Shown: in pieces, positions 36,079 through 44,094 of the stretch
Numbering within the stretch: the first letter of the stretch is position 1
Layout of the letters: every line of letters begins with the position of its first letter
Source of the DNA: DATAUD01 sp036268455
GTDB lineage: Bacteria; Verrucomicrobiota; Verrucomicrobiia; Limisphaerales; Palsa-1400
Assembly (NCBI GenBank): GCA_036268455.1
Contig: DATAUD010000009.1
Coordinates: 124,001-188,000, forward strand
Direction of reading: 5' to 3'
Length of the DNA stretch: 64,000 bases
Made by a program: the position numbers and the translations under genes
Notes under the pieces: model-generated
The model's input: only the letters and a program-made list of their open reading frames with translations
Told to the model about the DNA's origin: nothing
The model's database searches: none

Positions 36079-37788
36079 TTAGTGGGTGCGTTTGCTCAGC
36101 TCACTGGCAATTTGTAACAACAGCGGTTCGGGAAGGCATTCGCCTCGTTTGCCAAGCACGGCAAGGTAGAGCTTGCCTGCCCTGAACATCGCGCAAGGGG
36201 CGATGTCAGTGCGCAAAGTAATTCCGCGCAATGTCCCAATGAGGGTTTCTTCGGAGTAACCGGAGACGCGCGAGAAAATCTGTGGAACGAAGGCGGCGAG
36301 CGTTTCAGCACTGAGTGGTTCGGGCACGTGCCCGGCGACGAGCAATCCGTCGGTGGTTGCCAGGAGGCTTCCTGAGACGCCGGGCAGCGCGGCGATTTGT
36401 TGCGCGATTTCGATCGGCGACCATTCGCTTTTTGAGGGCTGTCCAAAAAGTTCACCGAGCTTGTCGGGTTGCGGGGCAGGGGCGGGGACAGGCGCCGCAG
36501 ACGCCGGTGCGGAAGCCGGCGAAGAAGCGGGAGGAGCATCGGCCGCTGGTTTGACCAAGCCTCCGAATAAATCGGGAATACTCTGGCTGACGAAGACCTT
36601 TCGCTGCGGAGTCGCCGCGCGGCGTTTTGCCATGAAAAGCGGAGCGATCGTTTTCAGCGGTATTTCCAAGATGGTATCACCCTGCGAAGATTGCGAAGCG
36701 GGAGGCGTAGCGAGCCATCCCATCAATTCGGCCCAAGGGAAGACAACCCGGCCCGCTTTCATACCGCTTTCCAGGCGGCTCATTGGAATTGAAACGGAGC
36801 TTTCGGCCAAGCCGGTTTGCAGAATCTCCTGGCGAACGGTGTCCGGCCACGATTCGCAAATGGTTGCGATGGGAACGTCCAAAGCTCCTTCTTCGACGGC
36901 TGGCATAACAGGCTGTGGAGGAGGAGACGGCGCGGGCGGCGGCACCGGGACTGTGGGGCGGGTGGCAAAAGGCAATGGCGAAGCGGGCTTCGCGGCGGCA
37001 AATGGCAACGGAGCGGACGTCGTTGATTTGGTCAACGGCGCGGACGTGGGCAGTTTCGGCGACGTAGTCGGCAAAGGGGCGATTGGCTTGATCGGCGCCG
37101 GTGGTTTGGCAACTGGCGTGACTTCCGCCGGTTTTGGGACGGCGGGAGCGGCGGGCAAGGGCGCGCGTGGCGCAATTGCCGGGGCCGGGGGCGCAACGGC
37201 AGCCGGCGCCGCCACCTGGGCAGGCGTTGGCGGTGTTGGGGCCGGCGGCGGTGACACGACGTTTCCGTTTGGACCAAAGACGGCTGTAACTTCTTCGGAA
37301 ATGGTTATGGCCCTTTGATCCGGCCTCCGGGAAAAAGCTGCCGGACCGAGCGCCATCAGGATTTGCTGAAGGGGCAGATCAATTAATGTATCATCCTGGG
37401 TGGAATCGTTCTTGAATGTTCCAGGGAGGGCGCTTTGGCGCAATTGTGCAAATCGAACTTTGACCATGCCCGTGCCAAGCTGATCGAGCGCTTCGCGGAT
37501 GGGAAACGAAAAAGTTCCCCCGGGCCGAGCCAACAGAAATGGGGCAACTGTAACCGGCAAACGCGCGAGGATGTCGTTCAGGGGCAACTGGATGCTATCC
37601 CCAGTTTGCGCAGGAACAGGAGGGCGCGGCGGAGGCGGCGAGGGCGCAACCGCACGAGTGATGACCGGCCCCGGTACAGCGGGAGACGGTAGAGGGGGAC
37701 GAACCGGCGCTTCGGGTGGTGGGGGCGGCGGTGGCGGCGGCGCTGGTGGAGCCTGTCTTGAGAATAATCTTTTAAGGGAGTTGAACAT
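36079..37788 (-). CDS. Proline/alanine-rich adaptor with duplicated module and C-terminal roadblock domain
   Basis: A 569-residue soluble protein, first gene of the GTPase operon. A polyproline start (nine consecutive Pro at 17-25) precedes a module at about 65-172. A long Pro/Ala linker (about 175-300) leads to a second copy at about 302-409, and a roadblock/LC7 domain ends the protein (about 455-569). Each module contains an h-x-h-P-h-x3-h motif twice, for example IDLPLQQIL and LEIPLKTIA. The modules match no family I recognise. The architecture suggests a flexible scaffold connecting the MglA-like GTPase to other partners (inference). Long proline runs usually require EF-P for translation. 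Confidence 0.75.
   Translation of the reverse strand: MFNSLKRLFSRQAPPAPPPPPPPPPEAPVRPPLPSPAVPGPVITRAVAPSPPPPRPPVPAQTGDSIQLPLNDILARLPVTVAPFLLARPGGTFSFPIREALDQLGTGMVKVRFAQLRQSALPGTFKNDSTQDDTLIDLPLQQILMALGPAAFSRRPDQRAITISEEVTAVFGPNGNVVSPPPAPTPPTPAQVAAPAAVAPPAPAIAPRAPLPAAPAVPKPAEVTPVAKPPAPIKPIAPLPTTSPKLPTSAPLTKSTTSAPLPFAAAKPASPLPFATRPTVPVPPPAPSPPPQPVMPAVEEGALDVPIATICESWPDTVRQEILQTGLAESSVSIPMSRLESGMKAGRVVFPWAELMGWLATPPASQSSQGDTILEIPLKTIAPLFMAKRRAATPQRKVFVSQSIPDLFGGLVKPAADAPPASSPASAPASAAPVPAPAPQPDKLGELFGQPSKSEWSPIEIAQQIAALPGVSGSLLATTDGLLVAGHVPEPLSAETLAAFVPQIFSRVSGYSEETLIGTLRGITLRTDIAPCAMFRAGKLYLAVLGKRGECLPEPLLLQIASELSKRTH
36562..36885 (-). repeat. Second copy of the duplicated adaptor module
   Basis: Residues about 302-409 of the Pro-rich roadblock protein. 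The core runs SVSIPMSRLESGMKAGRVVF, then DTILEIPLKTIAP, ending SQSIPDLFG. It aligns without large gaps with the first copy, including the spacing between the two h-x-h-P segments. Confidence 0.6.
37273..37596 (-). repeat. First copy of the duplicated adaptor module
   Basis: Residues about 65-172 of the Pro-rich roadblock protein. The core runs TFSFPIREALDQLGTGMVKV, then DTLIDLPLQQILM, ending SEEVTAVFG. The match to the second copy is at protein level and points to an old internal duplication. Confidence 0.6.
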
Positions 37789-38019
37789 GAAAATTGATCT
37801 GGGGCATCCTGTCAGAAGAGAATGTTGTCAGTCGATACCAAACTGACTGCACTTTTCCGATGGAATGCACTAAATTTAGACATAATCCGAAAATAGATCA
37901 CCGGTTGGGTGATTAGCATGGATAGTGCCAAAGTTGGTTGTTAAGACTTTTTGCTCGAAATTCATAAATGCGAAGGCTTGAAGTCTGCTGTACAACCGAT
38001 AGTCTTCGTGACGATACAA

Positions 38020-39102
38020 ATGGGTGCGCGCCACAAATTGCTGTTGCTGGATGACGACGAGCAGATGCTGGAACTATACCAGGTGCTGCTTCGGGAACTG
38101 CCGAGCCATCCCGATGTCACGGTTTCCAATTCCGGCGCGCGGGCCATTGCGTTGCTCGAATCCGAACCATTCACACTCCTTATCACCGATTTGCGGATGC
38201 CCAAAATGGATGGCTTGCAGGTGCTCGCCATCGTGCGCCGCAAATATCCGAATCTCCGGATTATCGTATTGACTGGCGTTCTGGATGAGGAATATCGCTC
38301 GCGCGCCTATGCGTTGGGCGTGGACCTTTTTTGGCACAAGCCGGCCAGCCCCGAGGAATTCACGCTTTTCAAAGATTGCATCGAGTCGCTTCTTGGCCTG
38401 GACATCGTCAATGAAGGCGGATTCCGCGGGATGCAGAGCAAGAGTCTCGTCGATTTGATCCAATTGGAATGTCTCTCGCAAAGTTCCTCCGTTTTGCGGA
38501 TCACTCAGGGGGCGCTGGAGGGAAAAATTTGGATCAAGGACGGGGAAGTCATCGACGCCACGGCGGCGGATTTCAAGGGCGAAGAGGCGTTCAAGGAAAT
38601 CATGTCGTGGAAAAGCGGGAATTTTGAAATTCTTCCAACTGAACCCGACCACGCCCGTACCATTACCAATTCCTACGAGGGGTTGTTGCTGGATTCGGCG
38701 CAGGCCATGGATGAATCCGAGGGCCGGCGGGGTCCCCCGGCGCCGGACCATGGTTCCCCCGCGTCCGCCAATTCCGCCCTGGCGGCAATGGGGCGTTTTG
38801 AGGGCGTGGAGTTTATATTGACAGTTCCGTGGGACGAAAAGGGGCCGTGCGAATCGTGGGCAAAGGACAATGTCCAGCAAACGGCCGCATGGGCCAGGGA
38901 TTTTCAGAAGCGTCTGCGCGAATTGGGGGAAAAGATCGGCGGGGGAGGATTGAGCCAGGTTTGTGGGTTCGGCTTGCAGCGGCATTGGGGTTTGGCGGGC
39001 GACGAAAAAAAGGGGCTGCTTTGCGTGGGTTTCCGTTGCGCAACGCCGAAGGAAAAGGTGGACCAAACCATGAAGCAAGTTTTCACCAAATGGGTATCCT
39101 AA
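38020..39102 (+). CDS. Response regulator with REC, PATAN (DUF4388) and unknown C-terminal domain
   Basis: A 360-residue protein. The receiver domain (1-125) has acidic residues LLLDDDEQM, the phosphorylatable Asp in LLITDLRMPKMDG and the conserved Lys in FWHKPASP. A PATAN/DUF4388 domain follows (about 138-235, SLVDLIQLECLSQSSSVLRI then GKIWIKDGEVIDA), a module often linked to GTPase/motility signalling. The last 100 residues (FEGVEFILTVPWDEKGPCES...) form an unrecognised domain. ATG 38020 is chosen; TTG 37951 would add 23 unrelated residues. The gene overlaps the next by 13 bp and diverges from the MglA-like operon across 231 bp. Confidence 0.82.
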   Translation: MGARHKLLLLDDDEQMLELYQVLLRELPSHPDVTVSNSGARAIALLESEPFTLLITDLRMPKMDGLQVLAIVRRKYPNLRIIVLTGVLDEEYRSRAYALGVDLFWHKPASPEEFTLFKDCIESLLGLDIVNEGGFRGMQSKSLVDLIQLECLSQSSSVLRITQGALEGKIWIKDGEVIDATAADFKGEEAFKEIMSWKSGNFEILPTEPDHARTITNSYEGLLLDSAQAMDESEGRRGPPAPDHGSPASANSALAAMGRFEGVEFILTVPWDEKGPCESWAKDNVQQTAAWARDFQKRLRELGEKIGGGGLSQVCGFGLQRHWGLAGDEKKGLLCVGFRCATPKEKVDQTMKQVFTKWVS

Positions 39103-39389
39103 ACAAAAACCACAAAGCGGATGTAAAGCGGCTGCCCACAGGCACATTCACCGTCGATGCTCAGGGGCAGGTCATCAGTTCCACCGTGCCGCAATCCGTC
39201 TCGGCGGCGCTGGTGAACGACATTGGCCGCATTCTCGTCGCGAGTTTTCGGGAGGCGCGGGAGGCGGGGATGGGGGTCTCCGAATTGGCCGTCCAATATG
39301 ACGCGTTTCGAATCGTCGCCCGAGAAATGCGGGGGGGGGCCATTATTTTTCTCTCGCCAAAGGTGCTCCAACTGGTGTCTCGTTCCTAG
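39090..39389 (+). CDS. Small roadblock/LC7-like protein
   Basis: A 99-residue protein with a compact alpha/beta pattern: the strand GTFTVDAQGQVISSTVPQ, a long helix, and the strands FRIVAREMRGG and GAIIFLSPKVL. This pattern resembles a minimal roadblock/LC7 fold (inference). Its ATG lies 13 bp inside the preceding response-regulator gene, so translation is coupled. A run of nine G residues (39331-39339) in codons for R-G-G-A makes the frame prone to slippage. Confidence 0.65.
   Translation: MGILNKNHKADVKRLPTGTFTVDAQGQVISSTVPQSVSAALVNDIGRILVASFREAREAGMGVSELAVQYDAFRIVAREMRGGAIIFLSPKVLQLVSRS
39331..39339 (+). repeat. Nine-G homopolymer inside the small roadblock-like gene
   Basis: GGGGGGGGG lies within the coding frame of the 99-residue protein, about 50 bp before its stop. 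Loss or gain of one G would replace the last 15-20 residues. Tracts of this length act as contingency loci in some bacteria; they are also common sequencing error sites. Confidence 0.7.
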
Positions 39390-39395
39390 AGGACT

Positions 39396-39800
39396 ATGCG
39401 CAACAAAAAGCTCGACCAACTGATTGTTCAATTGGAAAACTATTTGGAGTGCCTCAAGCAGTTCAATTATTTCGTCAATCTTTCGCGCGGCAAAAAATTT
39501 ACGCCCGAGGACGAAAACCAGTTCCTGGAAGTCAAAGCCATCATCGTCCAGGAATTGGAAATCATCAGCGCCTCGATTGATTGCGCCTCTCCTTCCCGGG
39601 AGGATGTCCACACTTTGGTAAACTCCGCGCATTCGATGCGTTTCCTGGCCGACAGCAACGAAGGCAACCTGCGCAGCCTGGAAAATCATTGGCACAAGGT
39701 TTATGTCGGTTTCCAAGCCATCCTGGGACAGCTCAAAGTCAGGCAGCGCCAATTGGAAGGGAAGTCCGTGATTTCGTCGGTTTTCGGGAAGAAGGAGTGA
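39396..39800 (+). CDS. Helical protein of unknown function in the GTPase/response-regulator cluster
   Basis: A 134-residue soluble, mainly helical protein, possibly a four-helix bundle: LDQLIVQLENYLECLKQFNY, ENQFLEVKAIIVQELEIISA, and a final LGQLKVRQRQLEGK helix. No named domain is recognised. It starts 6 bp after the roadblock-like gene and is probably cotranscribed with it and the response regulator, which suggests a signalling-partner or adaptor role. Its stop shares a base with a 12-codon open frame (39800-39838) that runs into the uppP start. Confidence 0.55.
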   Translation: MRNKKLDQLIVQLENYLECLKQFNYFVNLSRGKKFTPEDENQFLEVKAIIVQELEIISASIDCASPSREDVHTLVNSAHSMRFLADSNEGNLRSLENHWHKVYVGFQAILGQLKVRQRQLEGKSVISSVFGKKE

Positions 39801-39830
39801 TGGCCAAACGCAACCGCAAATCGATCCCCC

Positions 39831-40673
39831 ATGACTGATCCAGTAAGCGCCGTGATTCTCGGCATCGTTGAAGGCATCACCGAATTCCTTCCAGTTTCCT
39901 CGACCGGTCATTTGTTGATCGCGGAGAAGTGGGTGCCCGTTCCTTCCAACATCGAGCACGATCTTTTCAACGTAGTCATCCAGCCGGGAGCCGTGCTGGC
40001 GGTCATCCCGCTTTTCCATAAGCGCTTTCACCAATTTCTCTTCAATTGGAGCGACCCGGCCGTGCGGAGCTACTTTTTCAAAATTGTCACCGCTTTTGTC
40101 ATTACCGGCCTCGGCGGTTTCATCATGGTGAAAAAGGGTTTTAAACTTCCTGAAACTTTTTTGCCTGTCGCCGTCGCCCTTCTTGTCGGCGGAATACTCT
40201 TTCTCATTGTGGAACAATGGCTCGCCAAAACTCATCAGGGTGCCGGGCAGGACAATGATCGCGGTGATTTGCGCCATGTGACGTGGCCCATCGCCATCGC
40301 CGTCGGAATCGGGCAATTGGTCGCCGCTGGTTTCCCGGGCGCGTCGAGATCGGGGACGACAATCATTTTTTGTTTGATATTGGGATTGGGGCGGCCCCTT
40401 GCCACGGAATTTTCATTTATCGTCGGCATTCCCACGATGCTGGCGGCGGGTGGCTACACGATTTTCAAGGCGGTCCGCCACCCGATTCCGGGCGCGCCGC
40501 ATCAAAACTGGGCGATGGTCATCCTTGCAAGCGTCGTCGCGGCGGTCGTTTCGTTCATCGCCGTCAAATGGCTTTTGCGCTACGTGCAGACGCACACGTT
40601 TGTCCTTTTCGGATGGTATCGAGTTTTAATCGGCGGCGCACTTCTGGTTGCGCTGGCGATGAAACTGATATGA
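39831..40673 (+). CDS. uppP: Undecaprenyl-diphosphatase
   Basis: An integral membrane phosphatase that regenerates undecaprenyl phosphate for peptidoglycan and other glycan synthesis; it also confers bacitracin tolerance. At 280 residues it has about eight membrane helices and both active-site motifs: EGITEFLPVSSTGHL (14-28) and the later PGASRSGTT. The stop overlaps the start of the esterase gene (ATGA at 40670-40673). Recycling of lipid carrier would also serve the polysaccharide locus in this window, though the genes are 14 kb apart. Confidence 0.95.
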   Translation: MTDPVSAVILGIVEGITEFLPVSSTGHLLIAEKWVPVPSNIEHDLFNVVIQPGAVLAVIPLFHKRFHQFLFNWSDPAVRSYFFKIVTAFVITGLGGFIMVKKGFKLPETFLPVAVALLVGGILFLIVEQWLAKTHQGAGQDNDRGDLRHVTWPIAIAVGIGQLVAAGFPGASRSGTTIIFCLILGLGRPLATEFSFIVGIPTMLAAGGYTIFKAVRHPIPGAPHQNWAMVILASVVAAVVSFIAVKWLLRYVQTHTFVLFGWYRVLIGGALLVALAMKLI

Positions 40674-41908
40674 GGCGGGATTTGCGCAAGGCTTTCTCAA
40701 CGGCTCTTCTTTGTTTCATCGCGCTCGGACAAGCTCACGCGGTTGACCTTAAATTTAACTTCGCGCCGGGGACGACACCGCCGGGCTTTGCGCAGGTTTC
40801 GCCTTCGGACATTTATTCCAGCGATCGCGGGTACGGCTTTGAGCCGGGCACAAAAATTGGCGACCGTCCGTTTTATTTTTCCGTCGCCGTGAGCGAGGGG
40901 AATTATCGCGTCACCGTCACTTTGGGCGATGCCGATGGAGAATCGACGACGACAGTAAAGGCGGAATTGCGCAGGCTGATGCTGGAGCATGTTCACACCG
41001 AGCGAGGCCAGTTCACAACTCGCACTTTTATCGTGAATGTGAGAAATCCCGCCATCTCCACCGGCGGGAAAGTGCGCCTCAAAAGCCGCGAGCGGACGAC
41101 CGAGAAATGGGATTGGGACGAAAAGTTGACGCTGGAATTTAATGATGCGCGCCCACGCTTGCGCGAACTGGAAATATCAAGCGCGAACGATCTGCCCACC
41201 ATTTTTATTTTGGGCGACTCGACGGTTTGCGATCAGCCGCTCGAACCGTGGAATAGCTGGGGCCAGATGTTGCCGCGTTTTTTCGGGCCGGGCGTCGCGA
41301 TTGCCAATCACGCCGAATCCGGCGAATCGTTGCGCAGTTCCCTTGCGGCGCATCGCCTCGATAAAGTTTTGAGCGTGATGAAGTCCGGCGACTGGCTTTT
41401 CATCCAATACGGGCATAACGATATGAAGGAGCACGGCCCCGGCGTCGGCGCGTTCACGACCTACACCGCGGACCTGAAGAAGTTTATCGCCGGCGCGCTT
41501 CAACACGGCGGGAACGTTGTGCTCGTGACGCCGATGAACCGCAAAAGTTTCAGCCCGGACGGCATCATTACAAACACTCTTGGCGACTACCCCGAAGCCG
41601 TTCGCCAAACCGCGGCGGAGGAGCACCTGCCGTTGATCGATTTGAACGCGATGAGCAAGACGCTTTACGAAGCTATCGGTCCGCAAAATATCGGCAAAGC
41701 CTTTCAGGACGGAACGCACCACAATAGTTACGGCAGCTATGAACTGGCCCGTTGCATCGTCGAGGGAATCAAGCAAAACCAACTGCCTATTGTCAAATAT
41801 CTCGCGTCCGACGCGCAACCGTTCGATCCGGCGCACCCCGATTTACCGGACACGTTTCACATTCCGGCCAGCCCGAATCATTCGACTGTAAAGCCGGACG
41901 GAAATTAA
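40670..41908 (+). CDS. Secreted rhamnogalacturonan acetylesterase-like SGNH hydrolase (CE12 type)
   Basis: A 412-residue exported esterase. The signal peptide occupies about 1-24 (LLCFIALGQAHAV). A beta-sandwich domain (about 25-165, FNFAPGTTPPGFAQVSPSDI) precedes the SGNH domain with the nucleophile in GDSTVCDQ (about 180-187), the Asn block YGHNDMKEHG, and the terminal Asp/His in DGTHHNSYG. This layout matches CE12 enzymes that remove acetyl groups from pectic rhamnogalacturonan. ATG 40670 overlaps the uppP stop by 4 bp. It converges on tag with a 4-bp overlap. Confidence 0.85.
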   Translation: MRRDLRKAFSTALLCFIALGQAHAVDLKFNFAPGTTPPGFAQVSPSDIYSSDRGYGFEPGTKIGDRPFYFSVAVSEGNYRVTVTLGDADGESTTTVKAELRRLMLEHVHTERGQFTTRTFIVNVRNPAISTGGKVRLKSRERTTEKWDWDEKLTLEFNDARPRLRELEISSANDLPTIFILGDSTVCDQPLEPWNSWGQMLPRFFGPGVAIANHAESGESLRSSLAAHRLDKVLSVMKSGDWLFIQYGHNDMKEHGPGVGAFTTYTADLKKFIAGALQHGGNVVLVTPMNRKSFSPDGIITNTLGDYPEAVRQTAAEEHLPLIDLNAMSKTLYEAIGPQNIGKAFQDGTHHNSYGSYELARCIVEGIKQNQLPIVKYLASDAQPFDPAHPDLPDTFHIPASPNHSTVKPDGN

Positions 41909-42477
41909 CCCCCCAGCTCCTTGTGGCGAAAGCAGTGGAGCAAATGATCGTTCACCATTCCAGTGGCCTGCATGTGGGCGTAACAGATCGTGGAACCGAC
42001 GAAACGAAACCCGCGCTGTTTTAAATCCTTGCTCATGGCGTCGGATTCTTTCGTCTCGCAAGGAACGTCGCGCATGGACCGATGACGGTTGATGATCGGT
42101 TTGCCATCGACGAACCTCCAAATATATTTGTCAAAACTCCCAAACTCATCCTGAACGTCAAGGAACGCCCGCGCATTCGCGATGGCCGCGGCGACTTTCA
42201 AACGATTGCGGATGATGCCCGGATTACCCAAAAGCTTTTTGGTTCGAGCCTCGGTGTAACGCGCCACTTTTTGCGGATCGAAGTGGTCGAAGGCGGCGCG
42301 ATAATTCTCGCGTTTTTTCAAAACGGTATGCCAGCTCAAACCCGCCTGCGCTCCTTCCAGCACCAGGAATTCAAACAGCGTTCGGTCATCGTGAATCGGC
42401 ACGCCCCACTCCGTATCGTGATAGGCGATATAAAGATCGTCCACAGGCCAGGGGCATCGTGAGTCTGGTTTTTTCAT
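41905..42477 (-). CDS. tag: DNA-3-methyladenine glycosylase I
   Basis: Removes 3-methyladenine from alkylated DNA in base excision repair. The 190-residue product shows the family pattern: CPWPVDDLYIAYHDTEWGVP at the start, the helix-hairpin segment FEFLVLEGAQAGLSWHTVL, and late zinc-binding His/Cys residues (STICYAHMQATGMVNDH). The catalytic region Glu (VLEGAQAGLSW) is intact. The gene converges on the esterase and lies just after trpF on the same strand (7-bp gap). Confidence 0.95.
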   Translation of the reverse strand: MKKPDSRCPWPVDDLYIAYHDTEWGVPIHDDRTLFEFLVLEGAQAGLSWHTVLKKRENYRAAFDHFDPQKVARYTEARTKKLLGNPGIIRNRLKVAAAIANARAFLDVQDEFGSFDKYIWRFVDGKPIINRHRSMRDVPCETKESDAMSKDLKQRGFRFVGSTICYAHMQATGMVNDHLLHCFRHKELGG

Positions 42478-42484
42478 AATTCAG

Positions 42485-43102
42485 TCAAGCGGACCGCGCG
42501 GCCGCGATGAATGCCCGTATTTTTCCTGGGTCTTTTTTCCCGGGAGAAATTTCAACGCCGCTGGAAACATCAACCCCGTAGGGCTGAACGGCGCGAAGGG
42601 CTTCGGCCACATTTTCCGGCGTCAACCCTCCGGCGAGAAAAACTGGACGGCCAAGTTTCTTCGCTTCGACGGCAAGGTCCCAATTGAACTTTTCGCCCGT
42701 TCCGCCCGCCTTGCCGGAGACGTGGCTGTCCAGGAGGAACGCATCCGTGTTAAATGAGGAGACCGGAGCCAGCGATTCGGCGTCGCGAATGCGAAAAGCT
42801 TTCATTGTCATAATGCCAAATTGCCGGCAGAACTCCGGCGTTTCCGCTCCGTGAAATTGCAACACGTTCAGCCCGCAAGCCTGAATGGCCGCGAAGACCT
42901 CGGACGGTTCGGGATCCACAAAGACTCCGACCCGGATAACAGACAACGGCAAATTCCGGGCGATTTCTTGCGCCGTTTCACTTGAGATGTGGCGCGGGCT
43001 GCCCGCATAGAACATCAAGCCAATCGCATCCGCCCCCGATTCGGCGGCGATTTGCGCGTCCCCGACGCTCGTCACCCCGCAAATTTTGACTTTGACATCC
43101 AC
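42485..43102 (-). CDS. trpF: Phosphoribosylanthranilate isomerase
   Basis: Performs the Amadori rearrangement of phosphoribosylanthranilate to CdRP in tryptophan synthesis. The 205-residue single-domain TIM barrel has KICGVTSVGDAQIA, with catalytic Cys 8, then LQFHGAETPEFC, FLLDSHVSGKAGGTG containing the catalytic Asp, and the phosphate loop LAGGLTPENVAEAL, ending VDVSSGVEISPGKKDP. It stands apart from other trp genes and precedes tag in a probable two-gene unit. Confidence 0.95.
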   Translation of the reverse strand: MDVKVKICGVTSVGDAQIAAESGADAIGLMFYAGSPRHISSETAQEIARNLPLSVIRVGVFVDPEPSEVFAAIQACGLNVLQFHGAETPEFCRQFGIMTMKAFRIRDAESLAPVSSFNTDAFLLDSHVSGKAGGTGEKFNWDLAVEAKKLGRPVFLAGGLTPENVAEALRAVQPYGVDVSSGVEISPGKKDPGKIRAFIAAARSA

Positions 43103-43259
43103 CCCGTAGTAAACGCGAGAAATGCCGGGTTTGCAATCACCCTAATATAATGAAGGAAGGGGAATTCGGGTTTGTTCCCCATTTAAAATTAGTGAGTTAG
43201 AACGAATGTTAAATTGTAGGAAAAAAGAACTCCCGCCCGGGGGTGAGAAAGGAACGATT

Positions 43260-43832
43260 ATGAAAAAAGCATGGATAGGCGCGTTACTGACAACTTGTTT
43301 GGTGGCGCCCTCATTTGTCGTCCACGCCGGTGATTCGGACACCAGTTCGCAGGACAGAAAATTCGTTCGTAACGCCTCGGAAGCTGGCTTGACAGTGGAA
43401 CGCATGAGCCAAATGACAACTCAGGCGAGCCAAAACCCAGGGGTGAAACAAATCGCCCAGAAGTTGTCGCGCGATTATTCCCAGGCTGATCAAAAGTTGC
43501 GCGAGATGGGCCAAAAACTGGATGTTGTCACCTCTTCTGAATTGAACGGTCGCTCGACCCGCGAAGTGGGGAAATTGGACGCATTTTCCGGAAGTGATTT
43601 TGACCAGGCCGCATTGCGTGAACTTGTGAAAGCCGAGCAGACTTACCTCCGTGAAGTCGAGGACGAAGCTTCGATGGGAAGCAACGCGGAGTTGAAACAA
43701 TTTGCCACGACGACGTTGCCGCCGCTGCAGGACGACATTTTTCAAGTCGTCCGGCTCCAATCTGACCTGAACGTCACAGCGTCAACGTCCACTGGCAATT
43801 CCGCCAATACCGGCCAACCCTTGGCACCTTAA
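43260..43832 (+). CDS. Exported DUF4142-family protein
   Basis: A 190-residue protein with a signal peptide (about 1-24, ending VVHAGDSD) and a helical DUF4142 domain: KFVRNASEAGLTVERMSQMT, LSRDYSQADQKLREMGQKL and FDQAALRELVKAEQTYLREV. DUF4142 proteins are periplasmic four-helix, ferritin-like bundles linked to stress in other bacteria. AGGA at 43250-43253 supports ATG 43260. The leader contains an inverted repeat (43159-43180) and a TATAAT hexamer at 43146-43151. Confidence 0.85.
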   Translation: MKKAWIGALLTTCLVAPSFVVHAGDSDTSSQDRKFVRNASEAGLTVERMSQMTTQASQNPGVKQIAQKLSRDYSQADQKLREMGQKLDVVTSSELNGRSTREVGKLDAFSGSDFDQAALRELVKAEQTYLREVEDEASMGSNAELKQFATTTLPPLQDDIFQVVRLQSDLNVTASTSTGNSANTGQPLAP

Positions 43833-43852
43833 ACTCAGTAATCATAGATCAT

Positions 43853-44050
43853 ATGTCAGACTATAACGAAGTATCAAAACGAGCGTACGAACTGTGGGAA
43901 AACGCGGGGAAACCCGACGGCAAGGATAACGAATTCTGGTTGCAGGCCGAAAAAGAAGTCCATCAGGGCTCCAATGGCCAGACTCAGACCAGCGGCCGGT
44001 CTTTGCAATCTCCGCGAGGAGCCAGGCCAGTCGGCAACCGCACCCAGTAA
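43853..44050 (+). CDS. DUF2934-family small protein
   Basis: A 65-residue protein with the DUF2934 pattern: SKRAYELWENAGKPDGKDNE followed by FWLQAEKEV. The C-terminal 30 residues are Gln/Ser/Arg-rich and probably disordered. Members are small soluble proteins of unknown role, often next to stress genes; here it follows the DUF4142 gene by 20 bp. Confidence 0.8.
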   Translation: MSDYNEVSKRAYELWENAGKPDGKDNEFWLQAEKEVHQGSNGQTQTSGRSLQSPRGARPVGNRTQ

Positions 44051-44094
44051 GAGTTGGATTGTGAAACGTGCCGCGCGGCCCTACACTGCGCGGC

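Noticed and set aside
37827..37913. Two short inverted repeats (GTCAGT/ACTGAC and ATCACC/GGTGAT) in the divergent region before the response regulator
   Set aside because: Arms are only 6 bp and not repeated elsewhere, so they are within chance expectation for a 230-bp gap.
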